64,000 nucleotides of DNA from Muricoccus roseus. Lineage in GTDB: Bacteria; Pseudomonadota; Alphaproteobacteria; Acetobacterales; Acetobacteraceae. The notes below the pieces were generated by a model that did not search any database, was not told where the DNA came from, and saw only the letters and a list, made by a program, of their open reading frames with translations. The position numbers and the translations under genes were made by a program. The stretch covers positions 124,001 to 188,000 of the forward strand of contig NZ_FQZF01000006.1 of assembly GCF_900141905.1 (NCBI RefSeq), in the 5' to 3' direction. Positions 52,306-61,783 of this stretch are shown one piece after another (position 1 is the stretch's first letter; each line of letters opens with the position of its first letter).

Positions 52306-54030
52306 ATGCCGGACAACACTTGGGACAAGTCCCGCCTTCCCAGCCGCCATGTGACCGTGGGGCCGGAGCGCGCGCCGCACCGCTCCTACTACTATGCCAT
52401 GGGCATGACCGAGGAGGAGATCGCCCAGCCGCTGGTGGGCGTCGCCACCTGCTGGAATGAGGCGGCCCCCTGCAACATCGCCCTCAGCCGCCAGGCGCAG
52501 AGCGTGAAGGCCGGGGTGAAGCAGGCCCATGGCAGCCCGCGCGAGTTCACCACCATCACCGTGACCGACGGCATCGCCATGGGCCACCAGGGCATGAAGT
52601 CCTCCCTCGCCAGCCGCGACGCGATCGCGGACACGGTGGAGCTGACCATGCGCGGCCACTGCTACGACGCGATGGTGGGCCTCGCCGGCTGCGACAAGTC
52701 TCTGCCCGGCATGATGATGGCCATGCTGCGCCTGAACGTGCCCAGCGTGTTCATGTACGGCGGCTCCATCCTTCCCGGCACCTACAAGGGCAAGGACGTG
52801 ACGGTCGTGGACGTGTTCGAGGCGGTCGGCATGCATGCCGCCGGACGCATGTCCGACGAGGACCTGCATGAGCTGGAATGCGTCGCCTGCCCGAGCGCCG
52901 GCGCCTGCGGCGGCCAGTTCACCGCGAACACCATGGCCACCGTCTCCGAGGCGATCGGCCTTGCGCTCCCCGGCTCGGCCGGCGCTCCCGCGCCCTATGA
53001 GGACCGGGACAAGTGGGCGGTGGAATCCGGCCGCGCCGTGATGGACCTGCTGCGCAAGAACATCCGCCCGCGCGACATCGTCACGAAGGAAAGCCTCTAC
53101 AACGCGGCGCTGATCGTCGGCGCGACCGGCGGCTCCACCAATGCGGGCCTGCACCTGCCGGCCATGGCGCATGAGGCCGGGATCAAGTTCACCCTGCAGG
53201 ACGTGGCCGAGATCATGCGCAAGGCGCCCTATATCGGGGACCTGAAGCCGGGCGGCCGCTACGTGGCCTATGACGTCTACAAGATCGGCGGCATCCCCGT
53301 GATCGTGAAGGCGCTGCTGGATGCCGGGCTGCTGCATGGGGACTGCATCACGGTCACGGGTAAGACCCTGGCCGAGAACCACCGCGAGGTGATCTTCCCG
53401 AAGGACCAGGACGTGATCCGCCCCGTCTCCAACCCGCTCAGCGAGACGGGCGGCGTGGTCGGGCTGAAGGGCAACCTGGCTCCGGACGGCGCGATCGTGA
53501 AGATCGCCGGCATGAAGGAGCTGCGCTTCGAGGGCACGGCGCTCTGCTTCGACTGCGAGGAGGATGCCTTCGCCGCCGTGGAGAGCCGGGCCTACAAGAA
53601 GGGCGACGTGATCATCATCCGCTACGAGGGTCCTCGAGGCGGCCCGGGCATGCGCGAGATGCTCTCGACCACCGCCGCCCTCTACGGCCAGGGCATGGGC
53701 GGTGACGTGGCCCTCATCACCGATGGCCGCTTCTCCGGCGCCACGCGCGGCTTCTGCATCGGCCATGTCGGGCCGGAAGCCGCCGTTGGCGGGCCGATCG
53801 CCCTGCTGAAGGACGGCGACCGGATCGTGATCGATGCCGAGAAGGGCACCATCGACGTGGACCTCTCCGAAGAGGAGCTGGCGGCACGCCGCGCCGAGTG
53901 GAAGCCGCGCAAGACCGACTACAACTCGGGCGCGCTCTGGAAGTACGCCCAGCTCGTCGGTCCGGCCTATCTCGGCGCCGTTACTCATCCGGGCGGCGAG
54001 GCCGAAACCCACGTCTACGCCGATATCTGA
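52306..54030 (+). CDS. ilvD: Dihydroxy-acid dehydratase
   Basis: 574 residues. The Fe-S ligands lie in '[10 protein letters not shown]', '[16 protein letters not shown]' and '[20 protein letters not shown]', and the Mg site residue follows '[13 protein letters not shown]'. The C-terminal '[20 protein letters not shown]' is diagnostic of the IlvD/Edd family. It makes 2-oxoisovalerate and 2-oxo-3-methylvalerate for valine, isoleucine and coenzyme A synthesis. Preceded by GAGAGAGGG as ribosome site. The 275 bp upstream (52031-52305) contain no recognised gene. Confidence 0.95.
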   Translation: MPDNTWDKSRLPSRHVTVGPERAPHRSYYYAMGMTEEEIAQPLVGVATCWNEAAPCNIALSRQAQSVKAGVKQAHGSPREFTTITVTDGIAMGHQGMKSSLASRDAIADTVELTMRGHCYDAMVGLAGCDKSLPGMMMAMLRLNVPSVFMYGGSILPGTYKGKDVTVVDVFEAVGMHAAGRMSDEDLHELECVACPSAGACGGQFTANTMATVSEAIGLALPGSAGAPAPYEDRDKWAVESGRAVMDLLRKNIRPRDIVTKESLYNAALIVGATGGSTNAGLHLPAMAHEAGIKFTLQDVAEIMRKAPYIGDLKPGGRYVAYDVYKIGGIPVIVKALLDAGLLHGDCITVTGKTLAENHREVIFPKDQDVIRPVSNPLSETGGVVGLKGNLAPDGAIVKIAGMKELRFEGTALCFDCEEDAFAAVESRAYKKGDVIIIRYEGPRGGPGMREMLSTTAALYGQGMGGDVALITDGRFSGATRGFCIGHVGPEAAVGGPIALLKDGDRIVIDAEKGTIDVDLSEEELAARRAEWKPRKTDYNSGALWKYAQLVGPAYLGAVTHPGGEAETHVYADI

Positions 54031-54099
54031 TCGGAACGAGGCAGCCATGATCCGCGCACGGGATGCGGCGCGGATCGGCGCCGTGCCAGTCTTGCCGGC

Positions 54100-55125
54100 A
54101 TGAGCGCCGCCCCGCCGAGCCAGCCCCCCCTGGCGCTGACCATGGGAGACCCCGCCGGGATCGGCGGGGAGCTCACCCTGGCCGCCTGGGCAAGACTGCG
54201 CGCCGAAGGTCCCGCCTTCGTCGCGCTGGACGACCCGTCGCGCCTGGCGGGCATCGCCGCGCATCTGGGCTGGGAGGTGCCGCTCGCCTCGGTCTCGGGG
54301 CCGGAGGAAGCCGCGGCGGTCTTCCGCGACCGCCTGCCGGTGATGACCATCCGCTGCCCCGTGCCGCCCGTCTTCGGGCAGCCGGACCCGGCCAATGCCC
54401 CGGCCGTCCTGGGTTCCATCGAGCGTGCGGTGGCGCTCGCCCAGGCCGGGCGGGCAGGGGGGGTGGTCACCAACCCTATCAGCAAGGCGACCCTCTACCG
54501 CACCGGTTTCGCCTTCCCCGGCCATACGGAGTTCCTGGGTGCGCTGGCCGGCGCGGCGGAGCCGCCGGTGATGCTGCTGGCCTCGCCCATGCTTCGGGTC
54601 GTGCCCGTCACCATCCATGTCTCCCTGCGCCAGGCGCTCGACACGCTCCGCACGGAGGAGATCATCCGCACCGGCCTTGCCCTTGCGCGCGGGCTGCGGG
54701 AAGGCTTCGGCATCCCCGCCCCGCGCATCGCGGTCGCTGGGCTGAACCCGCATGCGGGGGAGGAGGGGGCCATGGGCGATGAGGAGCCGCGCCTCGTCCT
54801 GCCGGCCATCGAGGCGCTTCGCGCCGGGGGGGTGGACGCCTTCGGGCCGCTACCGCCCGATACGATGTTCACCGCCCGCGCGCGTCAGACCTATGACGCC
54901 GCGCTCTGCCTCTACCATGACCAGGCGCTGATCCCGATCAAGACACTGGACATGGATGGCGGGGTGAACGTCACCCTCGGCCTGCCCATCATCCGCACCT
55001 CGCCCGACCATGGCACCGCCTTCGGCATCGCGGGCCAGGGCATCGCCGATCCGGGCAGCCTCGTCGCCGCCCTCCGCCTCGCGGCCGAGATGGCCGCCCG
55101 CCGCTCCTCGAAAGCACCCGCATGA
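54100..55125 (+). CDS. pdxA: 4-hydroxythreonine-4-phosphate dehydrogenase
   Basis: 341 residues. PdxA signatures: '[20 protein letters not shown]', '[20 protein letters not shown]', '[11 protein letters not shown]', metal-binding His residues in '[14 protein letters not shown]', and '[16 protein letters not shown]'. It oxidises 4-phosphohydroxy-threonine in DXP-dependent pyridoxal phosphate synthesis. Its last bases overlap the pdxJ start (ATGA), and the products of the two genes act in sequence. Confidence 0.96.
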   Translation: MSAAPPSQPPLALTMGDPAGIGGELTLAAWARLRAEGPAFVALDDPSRLAGIAAHLGWEVPLASVSGPEEAAAVFRDRLPVMTIRCPVPPVFGQPDPANAPAVLGSIERAVALAQAGRAGGVVTNPISKATLYRTGFAFPGHTEFLGALAGAAEPPVMLLASPMLRVVPVTIHVSLRQALDTLRTEEIIRTGLALARGLREGFGIPAPRIAVAGLNPHAGEEGAMGDEEPRLVLPAIEALRAGGVDAFGPLPPDTMFTARARQTYDAALCLYHDQALIPIKTLDMDGGVNVTLGLPIIRTSPDHGTAFGIAGQGIADPGSLVAALRLAAEMAARRSSKAPA

Positions 55126-55865
55126 TCCCGATCCGCCCCCCCATCCGCCTGGGCGTGAACGTCGATCACGTCGCCACCCTGCGGAACGCGCGCGGCGGCA
55201 GGCATCCCGACCCGCTGGCAGCCGCGCAGCTCGTCCTCACGCATGGGGCGGACAGCATCACCATCCATCTGCGCGAGGACCGCCGCCACATTCGTGACGC
55301 CGATTGCCGCGCCATGCGGGCGGCGCTGAGCGCCCCTATCAACCTGGAAATGGCCGCGACCGCCGAGATGCAGGCGATTGCGGTGGAGCTTCGGCCCCAT
55401 GCCTGCTGCCTGGTCCCCGAGCGCCGCGCGGAGCTGACCACCGAGGGCGGGCTGGACGCGGTGGGGCAGGAAGCCACGCTGCGGCCGGTGGTGGCGGCGC
55501 TGGTGGAAGCCGGAATCCGCGTCTCCCTCTTCCTCGACCCCGACCCGAGGCAGGTGGAGGCCGCGGCCCGTCTCGGCGCCAAGGCGGTGGAGCTGCACAC
55601 CGGCACCTTCTGCGAGGCCGCCGGTGATGCCCGGGGGCGCGAGCTGGCCCGGCTGAAGGAGGCCGCCCGCCTGGTGGCCGCGGCGGGAATGGAATGCCAT
55701 GCCGGCCACGGGCTGGATTACGAGACCGCCGCGCTGCTGGCCGCGATCCCGGAGGTGGTGGAGCTGAATATCGGCCACTTCCTGATGGGCCAGGCCCTGT
55801 TCGACGGCCTGCCGGCGGCCGTGGCGCGGATGCGGCGCGTGATGGAGGAAGCACGGCGGCCATGA
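55122..55865 (+). CDS. pdxJ: Pyridoxine 5'-phosphate synthase
   Basis: 247 residues. Hallmarks are '[20 protein letters not shown]', '[16 protein letters not shown]', '[20 protein letters not shown]' and '[18 protein letters not shown]'. It condenses the PdxA product with 1-deoxyxylulose 5-phosphate to give pyridoxine phosphate. The 3' end overlaps the dioxygenase start by four bases, so all three genes are translationally linked. Confidence 0.97.
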   Translation: MIPIRPPIRLGVNVDHVATLRNARGGRHPDPLAAAQLVLTHGADSITIHLREDRRHIRDADCRAMRAALSAPINLEMAATAEMQAIAVELRPHACCLVPERRAELTTEGGLDAVGQEATLRPVVAALVEAGIRVSLFLDPDPRQVEAAARLGAKAVELHTGTFCEAAGDARGRELARLKEAARLVAAAGMECHAGHGLDYETAALLAAIPEVVELNIGHFLMGQALFDGLPAAVARMRRVMEEARRP

Positions 55866-56575
55866 CCGATCTCGCCGCCCCGATCGCCCGCAGCGGCTAT
55901 GTCGCGCTCTCCTGTGGAGAGGCCCGCGCTACCTTCGACCCCACCGGCCAGGCGCTGGCTGGGACCGCTTGGGAGAGCTTCGCCGCCAGCTGGGACGACC
56001 TGCGCCCGGACGGCTTCATGGCGGATGGGGGCCGGTACCGCCTGCGGCGCCACGCGATCTACACCGCGCCGGCTGGCGCGCCGCTCGTCCGCGCGCCGCA
56101 TGGGCCGCACTTTCAGGCCACCCGCTACAACGCGCTGAATGGCGGCATCGACCGATGGTTCGAGCCTGTGGCCGCGGATGTGGGGGAGGGGGCGGCGCTC
56201 CAGGCCCTGCTGGCCGGCGCTCGGGGCGTGTTCGACCCGCTCGCGCCCGGTGCCGCCTGGTCGGTGGAGGTCCACCAGTTCCGCATTGAGGCCCGGCCGG
56301 ACGAAGCGGGCAAGCCCACGCCCGAGGGCATGCATTCGGATGGCGTGGACTACGTGATGGTGATGATGGTGGGCCGGGAGAACGTGGATGGCGGCGTCAC
56401 GGGCATCCAGATAGACGGGCGGGAGGAGGCGAGCTTCACCCTTTCCGCCCCCTGCGATGCCGTGCTTCTGGACGACCGCCGCGTCATGCACGGTGTCACC
56501 CCCATCCGCCCCATCGACCCGGCCCGGCCCGGCCACCGGGACGTGCTGGTCCTCACCTTCCGTCGGACAGGGTAG
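55862..56575 (+). CDS. 2OG-Fe(II) dioxygenase, amino-acid hydroxylase (BsmA/IDO) type
   Basis: 237 residues, coupled to pdxJ by an ATGA overlap. It matches the 2OG-Fe dioxygenase family of bacterial free amino-acid hydroxylases. The iron-binding H-x-D is in 'PTPEGMHSDGVDYVMVMMVG', the second His in 'LLDDRRVMHGVTPIRPI', and an Arg for 2-oxoglutarate near the end ('LVLTFRRTG'). Known relatives hydroxylate isoleucine, leucine, methionine or similar free amino acids. Why it is joined to vitamin B6 synthesis is not clear from sequence. It ends 7 bp from the convergent xth gene. Confidence 0.85.
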   Translation: MTDLAAPIARSGYVALSCGEARATFDPTGQALAGTAWESFAASWDDLRPDGFMADGGRYRLRRHAIYTAPAGAPLVRAPHGPHFQATRYNALNGGIDRWFEPVAADVGEGAALQALLAGARGVFDPLAPGAAWSVEVHQFRIEARPDEAGKPTPEGMHSDGVDYVMVMMVGRENVDGGVTGIQIDGREEASFTLSAPCDAVLLDDRRVMHGVTPIRPIDPARPGHRDVLVLTFRRTG

Positions 56576-56582
56576 GGCGAGC

Positions 56583-57353
56583 CTAGTCCCTCAGGTCGAA
56601 CAGGACCGGTGCGTGGTCGGAAGGGCTTTCCTCCGAGCGGGCGGCAAGGTCCACGCTGGCGCCGGTCAGCCGCTCGGCCAGTTCGGCGCTCAGCAGCGCA
56701 TGGTCGATCCGCAGGCCGCGATTGGCTTCGAAGGAAGGGCCGTAATCCCAGTAGGTCCAGGGCGCGTCGGTCGGATGCAGGGCCCTCAGGGCGTCGGTCA
56801 TGCCCAGATGGGTGATGGCACGGAAGGCCGCACGGCTTTCCGGCCGGACCAGCGCATCGGTCCGGGGCAGGGCGCCGGGGGAGAGGTCCTCATCCGTCGG
56901 GCAGACATTGAAGTCCCCGAGCACGGCATAGGGGGTGAAGGAATCCAGCCGCTCCGCCACCCTCGTCCGCAGCCGCTCCATCCAGGAGAGCTTGTAGGCA
57001 TAGCCCTCCTCGCCGCCGGAATTGCCGTTGGGCAGGTAGATGCCGGCCAGATGCATCCCCGCCGCGCGGATCTCGACGAAGCGGGCATGGGTGTCCTCAT
57101 CCCCGCCCGGCAGCGCCTCGTCCACCACCTCGAATGGGATGCGGGCGACGACGGCCACCCCGTTCCGGCCGCCGGGCTGTCCCACGGCGTGGAACCGGTA
57201 GCCCATCCCCGCCAGCTCCCCGCCGGGGAACTCCTCCGTCTTGCACTTCAGCTCCTGCAGGAAGACGAGGTCGGGCGCATGCCGTTCGAGCAGCCGCCGC
57301 AGATGCGGTTCGCGCTTGCGAACCGAGTTCACGTTGAAGGTGCAGAGGCGCAA
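56583..57353 (-). CDS. xth: Exodeoxyribonuclease III
   Basis: 256 residues. The start is TTG at 57353: it is the only start before an in-frame stop, and gives the correct N-terminus 'RLCTFNVNSVRKREPHLRRL'. EEP-fold catalytic motifs are 'LVFLQELKCKTEEFP', 'YLPNGNSGG', 'VLGDFNVCPTDEDL', 'GLRIDHALL' and 'SPSDHAPVLFDLR'. It repairs abasic sites and trims 3' ends. It begins 7 bp after the erpA stop, so the weak start may depend on coupling to erpA. Confidence 0.95.
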   Translation of the reverse strand: MRLCTFNVNSVRKREPHLRRLLERHAPDLVFLQELKCKTEEFPGGELAGMGYRFHAVGQPGGRNGVAVVARIPFEVVDEALPGGDEDTHARFVEIRAAGMHLAGIYLPNGNSGGEEGYAYKLSWMERLRTRVAERLDSFTPYAVLGDFNVCPTDEDLSPGALPRTDALVRPESRAAFRAITHLGMTDALRALHPTDAPWTYWDYGPSFEANRGLRIDHALLSAELAERLTGASVDLAARSEESPSDHAPVLFDLRD

Positions 57354-57360
57354 GGGTCAG

Positions 57361-57702
57361 TCAGACCGAGAAGGAGACGCCGCAGCCGCAACCCGAGGCC
57401 GCGACGGGGTTCTTCACCGCGAAATGGGCCCCGATCAGCTCATCCGCCCAGTCCAGGGTCGCGCCCCGCAGCAGGTCCAGCGAGACCGGGTCGATGAAGA
57501 CCCGGCCCTCTACCACCAGATCGTCCGGCTCCGGGGCGTCCGCCAGGTCGAACTTGTACTGGAAGCCCGAGCAGCCGCCGGCTTCCACCGCCAGGCGCAG
57601 GCCCGCTTCCGGGCGGCCCTGGGAGGCCGCGATTTCGGCCACCTGCGCGAGGGCGGAGGGGGTGACGGAAAAGGGGGCGGGGGCGGAGCTGCCATCCGGC
57701 AT
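57361..57702 (-). CDS. erpA: Iron-sulfur cluster insertion protein ErpA
   Basis: 113 residues, A-type carrier. The three cluster Cys are present in 'EAGGCSGFQYKFDL' and the C-terminal 'SGCGCGVSFSV'. 'VFIDPVSLDLLRGATLDWAD' is typical. ErpA delivers Fe-S clusters to apo-enzymes. It is divergent from dgt and leads the erpA-xth pair, an arrangement common in alphaproteobacteria. Confidence 0.93.
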   Translation of the reverse strand: MPDGSSAPAPFSVTPSALAQVAEIAASQGRPEAGLRLAVEAGGCSGFQYKFDLADAPEPDDLVVEGRVFIDPVSLDLLRGATLDWADELIGAHFAVKNPVAASGCGCGVSFSV

Positions 57703-57835
57703 GGGAAGGACCTCGGGCTGTCTGGCGAAAGCGGTCTGACGAATCTGGAGATCAAGATAGGGGCTGCGGGCGCGTTCTCCAACGCGCGCCAGCCTTGCCG
57801 CCCGCGCTTACCGGGTGCTACGGCCCGCCGACGCC

Positions 57836-59041
57836 ATGGACGCCCCCGATCCCTCCGCCGCGCCGGACGCCACGCCCGCGCGCAGCCCGCATGACCTGGC
57901 CCCCTGGGCGGTCCAGCCCGGGGAGACGCGTGGGCGCCTCTATCCCGAGGATGCCGGGGGAGGGCGCTCGCCCTACCAGCGGGACCGGGACCGGATCATC
58001 CATTCCACGGCCTTCCGCCGCCTCCAGTACAAGACCCAGGTCTTCGTCTTCCATGAGGGCGACGCCTTCCGCACCCGGTTGACGCATTCGATCGAGGTGG
58101 CGCAGATCGCCCGCTCCCTCGCGCGGCAGCTCCATCTGGACGAGGACCTGGCCGAGGCGCTGGCCCTGGCGCATGACCTGGGCCACCCCCCCTTCGGCCA
58201 TGCCGGAGAGGAGGCGCTGAACGGGGTCATGCGGGCCTGGGGCGGCTATGACCACAACGCCCAGTCACTCAAGGCCGTGACCCTGCTGGAGCACCGCTAT
58301 GCCGGCTTCGACGGGCTGAACCTCACCTGGGAGACGCTGGAGGGGTTGGCCAAGCACAACGGCCCCTTGCGCCGCCCGCCGCCCTATATCGCCGAGTATT
58401 CGGCCCGCCACGACCTGGAGCTGCATTGCCATGCCAGCGCCGAGGCTCAGGCGGCGGCCATCGCGGACGATATCGCCTATAACAACCACGACCTCGATGA
58501 CGGCCTGCGCGCCGGGCTCTTCACCCTGGAAGAGGTGTGCCACCTGCCGCTGATCGCCATGGCGCGCGACCAGGCCATGGCCGCGATTCCGGCCGACGCG
58601 CCGCCCGACCGCGTCGCGGGCGAGATCATCCGCCGCGTCATCAACCTGATGATCATGGACGTGGTGGAGGAGGCGCGCCGCCGTATCGCCGCGCTGCGCC
58701 CGAAGAGTGTCGCGGATATCCGCAACGCCCCGCAGCCCGTCGTCTTCTTCTCCGACCGGATGCGGGCGCTGAACCAGGAGACGCGCGACTTCCTCTTCGG
58801 CCGGATGTACCGCCACTGGCGGGTGAACCGCACCGCCCTGAAATCCAAGCGCGCCCTGCAGGTGATGTTCTCACTGCTGCATGGCCAGCCCGACATGCTG
58901 CCTCCGCTCTGGGCCAAGCGCGCCGGCGAACCAGGCTCGCCCAGCGCCGCGCGCACGGTTTGCGACTGGCTGGCCGGCATGACGGACCGCTTCGCGCTCG
59001 AAGAACACCGTCGCCTGACGGACCCCAACATCCCCGGCTGA
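57836..59041 (+). CDS. dgt: Deoxyguanosinetriphosphate triphosphohydrolase-like protein
   Basis: 401 residues from ATG at 57836; an upstream GTG at 57815 is possible. HD-domain metal ligands are in 'FRTRLTHSIEVAQIARSLAR' (His), 'ALALAHDLGHPPFGHAGEEA' (His-Asp) and 'AAAIADDIAYNNHDLDDGL' (Asp). 'RDRIIHSTAFRRLQYKTQVF' is the conserved entry segment. It hydrolyses dNTPs to nucleosides and triphosphate. It opens the conserved block dgt-argS-SPOR-nagZ-M50-scpA. Confidence 0.94.
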   Translation: MDAPDPSAAPDATPARSPHDLAPWAVQPGETRGRLYPEDAGGGRSPYQRDRDRIIHSTAFRRLQYKTQVFVFHEGDAFRTRLTHSIEVAQIARSLARQLHLDEDLAEALALAHDLGHPPFGHAGEEALNGVMRAWGGYDHNAQSLKAVTLLEHRYAGFDGLNLTWETLEGLAKHNGPLRRPPPYIAEYSARHDLELHCHASAEAQAAAIADDIAYNNHDLDDGLRAGLFTLEEVCHLPLIAMARDQAMAAIPADAPPDRVAGEIIRRVINLMIMDVVEEARRRIAALRPKSVADIRNAPQPVVFFSDRMRALNQETRDFLFGRMYRHWRVNRTALKSKRALQVMFSLLHGQPDMLPPLWAKRAGEPGSPSAARTVCDWLAGMTDRFALEEHRRLTDPNIPG

Positions 59042-59048
59042 TGACGAC

Positions 59049-60869
59049 ATGAATCACGATATTTTCCGCACGATCCGCGACGCGGTCGTGACCGAGCTCC
59101 GCGCGCTGTTGCCGGACCTGCCGGAGGAGCTGCTGGCGCGCGTGCTGGTGGAGCCGCCGCGCGATCCGAGCCATGGGGACATGGCGACGAATGCCGCGCT
59201 GGTGGTAGCCAAGCCCGCGCGCATGCCGCCGCAGAAGGTGGCGCAGGATCTTTCGGCCCGGCTGACCGGGCGCGCGGGAATCGTCAGCGCGGCGCCGGCC
59301 GGGCCCGGCTTCGTCAACCTGCGGCTGGAGGAGTCGCTGCTGCGCGCGCAGCTTCCGATCGTGCTGCGGGCCGCCGAAGCCTATGGCGACGGCCGGACGG
59401 GCGGCGGGCGCAAGGTGGATGTGGAATATGTCTCCGCGAACCCGACCGGCCCCATGCATGTCGGCCATTGCCGCGGCGCGGTGGTGGGCGATGCGCTGGC
59501 CAACCTGCTGACCAAGGCGGGATGGGCGGTCACCAAGGAATACTACATCAACGATGCCGGCGCGCAGGTGCAGGCCCTCGCCTGGGCCGCCTTCTGGCGC
59601 TACCTCGAAGCCGCCGCGCGGGCCGGCCATGCCGGGCGCGCCGTGCTGCGCAGCCTGGCCACGAGCCCGCCCGAGCAGGCGCGCGAGATCGTGGAGAACG
59701 CGTTCGGCGTCTCCCTGCAGTATGGTGGCGACTACCTCGTTCCCGTCGGCGAGGCGCTGCTGCGGGAATTCGGCGACAGGCTGATCCCCGCCGAGGGTGA
59801 GGCGCCGTCCGAGGACACTCTTTCCCTCGTTCGCGAGCGCGCGGTGACGATGATGATGGCGGAGATCCGGGAGGATCTCGCCGCTCTCGGCGTGCACCAC
59901 GACGTCTTCATCAGCGAAGCCGCGCTGGTGAAGAGCGGCGCGGCCGACCGCGCGATCGCGGAGCTCGCCGCGCGCGGGCTGGTCTATGAGGGCGTACTGG
60001 AGCCGCCCAAGGGCAAGCTGCCCGATGACTGGGAACCGCGCGAGCAGACGCTCTTCCGCTCCACCGAGTTCGGCGACGACGTGGACCGGCCGCTGCGCAA
60101 GAGCGACGGCACGAACACCTATTTCGCGAACGACATCGGCAACCATGCCGACAAGATCGCGCGCGGCTTCGACGAGCTGGTTCAGGTCTGGGGCGCGGAC
60201 CACGGCGGCTACGTCCCGCGCATGAAGGCGGCCGTCGCGGCGCTTTCGGCCGACAAGCCCGTTTCCTTCGACGTGGTGCTGGCGCAGATCGTGAAGGTGG
60301 TGAAGGGCGGCCAGCCCGTGCGCATGTCCAAGCGCGCCGGCACCTATGTCACGCTGCGCGACCTCATCGACGAGGTGGGCCGTGACGCCGTGCGCTTCAC
60401 CATGCTGACGCGCAAGGCCGATGCGCAGATGGAGTTCGACCTGGACGCGGTGGTGCAGCAGTCCCGCGACAATCCGGTCTTCTACGTGCAGTACGCGCAT
60501 GCCCGCTGCCGCAGCGTGCTGCGCCAGGCCGGGGAGCCGGCGGCGGCGGATCTGGCCGCCGCGCCGCTCGAAGCCCTGGCCGATCCGGCGGAAATGGCGC
60601 TCATCCGGCGCCTCACCGCCTGGCCGCGCACGGTGGAGGGCGCCGCCCTGGCGCGCGAGCCCCACCGAATCGCGTTCTTTCTCCATGACTTGGCCGCTGA
60701 CTTTCATCTACTGTGGAACCGGGGGCGCGACGACGCGACGTTGCGTTTCATCCGGGAAGGGGAACCGGAGGCCACGCGCGCGAGGCTTGCCCTCGTCGCG
60801 GCGACGGCCACGGTCATCCGCTCGGGTCTGGCCGTCATGGGGGTGACGCCCGTCGAGGAGATGCGGTGA
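59049..60869 (+). CDS. argS: Arginine--tRNA ligase
   Basis: 606 residues. The HIGH-type motif is 'SANPTGPMHVGHCRGAVVG' near residue 135; the KMSKS-type motif is 'GQPVRMSKRAGTYVTLRDL'. The N-terminal Add-1 domain ('VEPPRDPSHGDMATNAALV') and the C-terminal DALR anticodon domain ('YVQYAHARCRSVLRQAGEPA') are present. It charges tRNA-Arg. Its stop overlaps the GTG of the SPOR gene. Confidence 0.98.
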   Translation: MNHDIFRTIRDAVVTELRALLPDLPEELLARVLVEPPRDPSHGDMATNAALVVAKPARMPPQKVAQDLSARLTGRAGIVSAAPAGPGFVNLRLEESLLRAQLPIVLRAAEAYGDGRTGGGRKVDVEYVSANPTGPMHVGHCRGAVVGDALANLLTKAGWAVTKEYYINDAGAQVQALAWAAFWRYLEAAARAGHAGRAVLRSLATSPPEQAREIVENAFGVSLQYGGDYLVPVGEALLREFGDRLIPAEGEAPSEDTLSLVRERAVTMMMAEIREDLAALGVHHDVFISEAALVKSGAADRAIAELAARGLVYEGVLEPPKGKLPDDWEPREQTLFRSTEFGDDVDRPLRKSDGTNTYFANDIGNHADKIARGFDELVQVWGADHGGYVPRMKAAVAALSADKPVSFDVVLAQIVKVVKGGQPVRMSKRAGTYVTLRDLIDEVGRDAVRFTMLTRKADAQMEFDLDAVVQQSRDNPVFYVQYAHARCRSVLRQAGEPAAADLAAAPLEALADPAEMALIRRLTAWPRTVEGAALAREPHRIAFFLHDLAADFHLLWNRGRDDATLRFIREGEPEATRARLALVAATATVIRSGLAVMGVTPVEEMR

Positions 60870-61783
60870 GCGATTTCACGGTTCCGAGCTATCGGGTCCG
60901 CCCGCCCAAGAGGGGATTGGGCGCGGGCTTTCAGGTGCCCTGGCGCATGGTCGCCGTCTCGGGCGCCATCCTGTGCGCGGCGGCGGTCGGGGCTGGCGTG
61001 GTCTGGGGCGTCTCGCGCGCCGTGAACCGCGGCGTGCCGACGATCGAGGCCGATGCGCGCCCGATCCGCGTGAAGCCGGAGGATCCCGGCGGGATGCGCG
61101 TGGCGAACCAGGACGAGCGGATTTTCGAAAGCGCCCGCCGCAACCCCGGCGGCGTGGCCACCGGCACCGCGCGGCTGACGCCCGAGGCGGAGCGGCCGGA
61201 CTTGGCCGCCCTGCGCCAGGCCGCCTCCCGCGCCCAGCAGGCCCAGGCCCAAGCTCAGGCCCAGGCTCAGCCGCCCGCGGCATCCACGCCGGCGACGCTG
61301 CCGGCCGTGCAGCCGGATGCAGCGCCCGTCCGCCCGCCCCTCGTGAATCCCAGCCTCAGCCCGGCGCAGAACGGGCGCGGGGCGGCCTCCTCTTCGGCGC
61401 AGCAGGCGCCTCCAGCGCCCGCCCCGAATCAGGCGGTCCAGAACCAGGCAGCCCCGAACCAGGCAGCCCAGGCGCCGGCGGCACAGACCCCGCCCATCTC
61501 GCCGCCGCCCATGCCCGCCAATGCCCCGGCCCGTGGCGGCCGTTTCGTGGTCCAGCTCGGCGCCGTCAGCTCCGAAGAGGCCGCCCAGGGCGAATGGGCT
61601 CGTCTCCAGGGCCGGATTCCGGAACTGGCGGGGCGCCAGCCCGTGATCACCCGCGTGGACCGTGGGGACCTTCCGCCGATGTGGCGCATCCGGACCGGCG
61701 GCCTGCCGGACGCGAAGGTCGCCGCCGCGCTCTGCACCGCCGCCAAGGCCAAGGGCGCGCCCTGCGCCGTGATCGGCGGATGA
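60866..61783 (+). CDS. SPOR domain-containing membrane protein
   Basis: 305 residues from GTG at 60866 (GTGA overlap with argS). The short cytoplasmic start is followed by one transmembrane helix ('MVAVSGAILCAAAVGAGVVW'). A long Gln/Ala/Pro-rich periplasmic linker with a hexanucleotide-type repeat (61232-61270) comes next. The C-terminal SPOR domain is 'FVVQLGAVSSEEAAQGEWAR' to the end. SPOR domains bind denuded septal glycan, so a role in division or cell-wall remodelling is likely. It is coupled to nagZ, a peptidoglycan recycling gene. Confidence 0.88.
   Translation: MSDFTVPSYRVRPPKRGLGAGFQVPWRMVAVSGAILCAAAVGAGVVWGVSRAVNRGVPTIEADARPIRVKPEDPGGMRVANQDERIFESARRNPGGVATGTARLTPEAERPDLAALRQAASRAQQAQAQAQAQAQPPAASTPATLPAVQPDAAPVRPPLVNPSLSPAQNGRGAASSSAQQAPPAPAPNQAVQNQAAPNQAAQAPAAQTPPISPPPMPANAPARGGRFVVQLGAVSSEEAAQGEWARLQGRIPELAGRQPVITRVDRGDLPPMWRIRTGGLPDAKVAAALCTAAKAKGAPCAVIGG

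Noticed and set aside
52213-54753. 846-codon minus-strand open frame opposite ilvD and pdxA
   Set aside because: Same reason: both sense genes are unmistakable and the antisense peptide has shadow-like composition.
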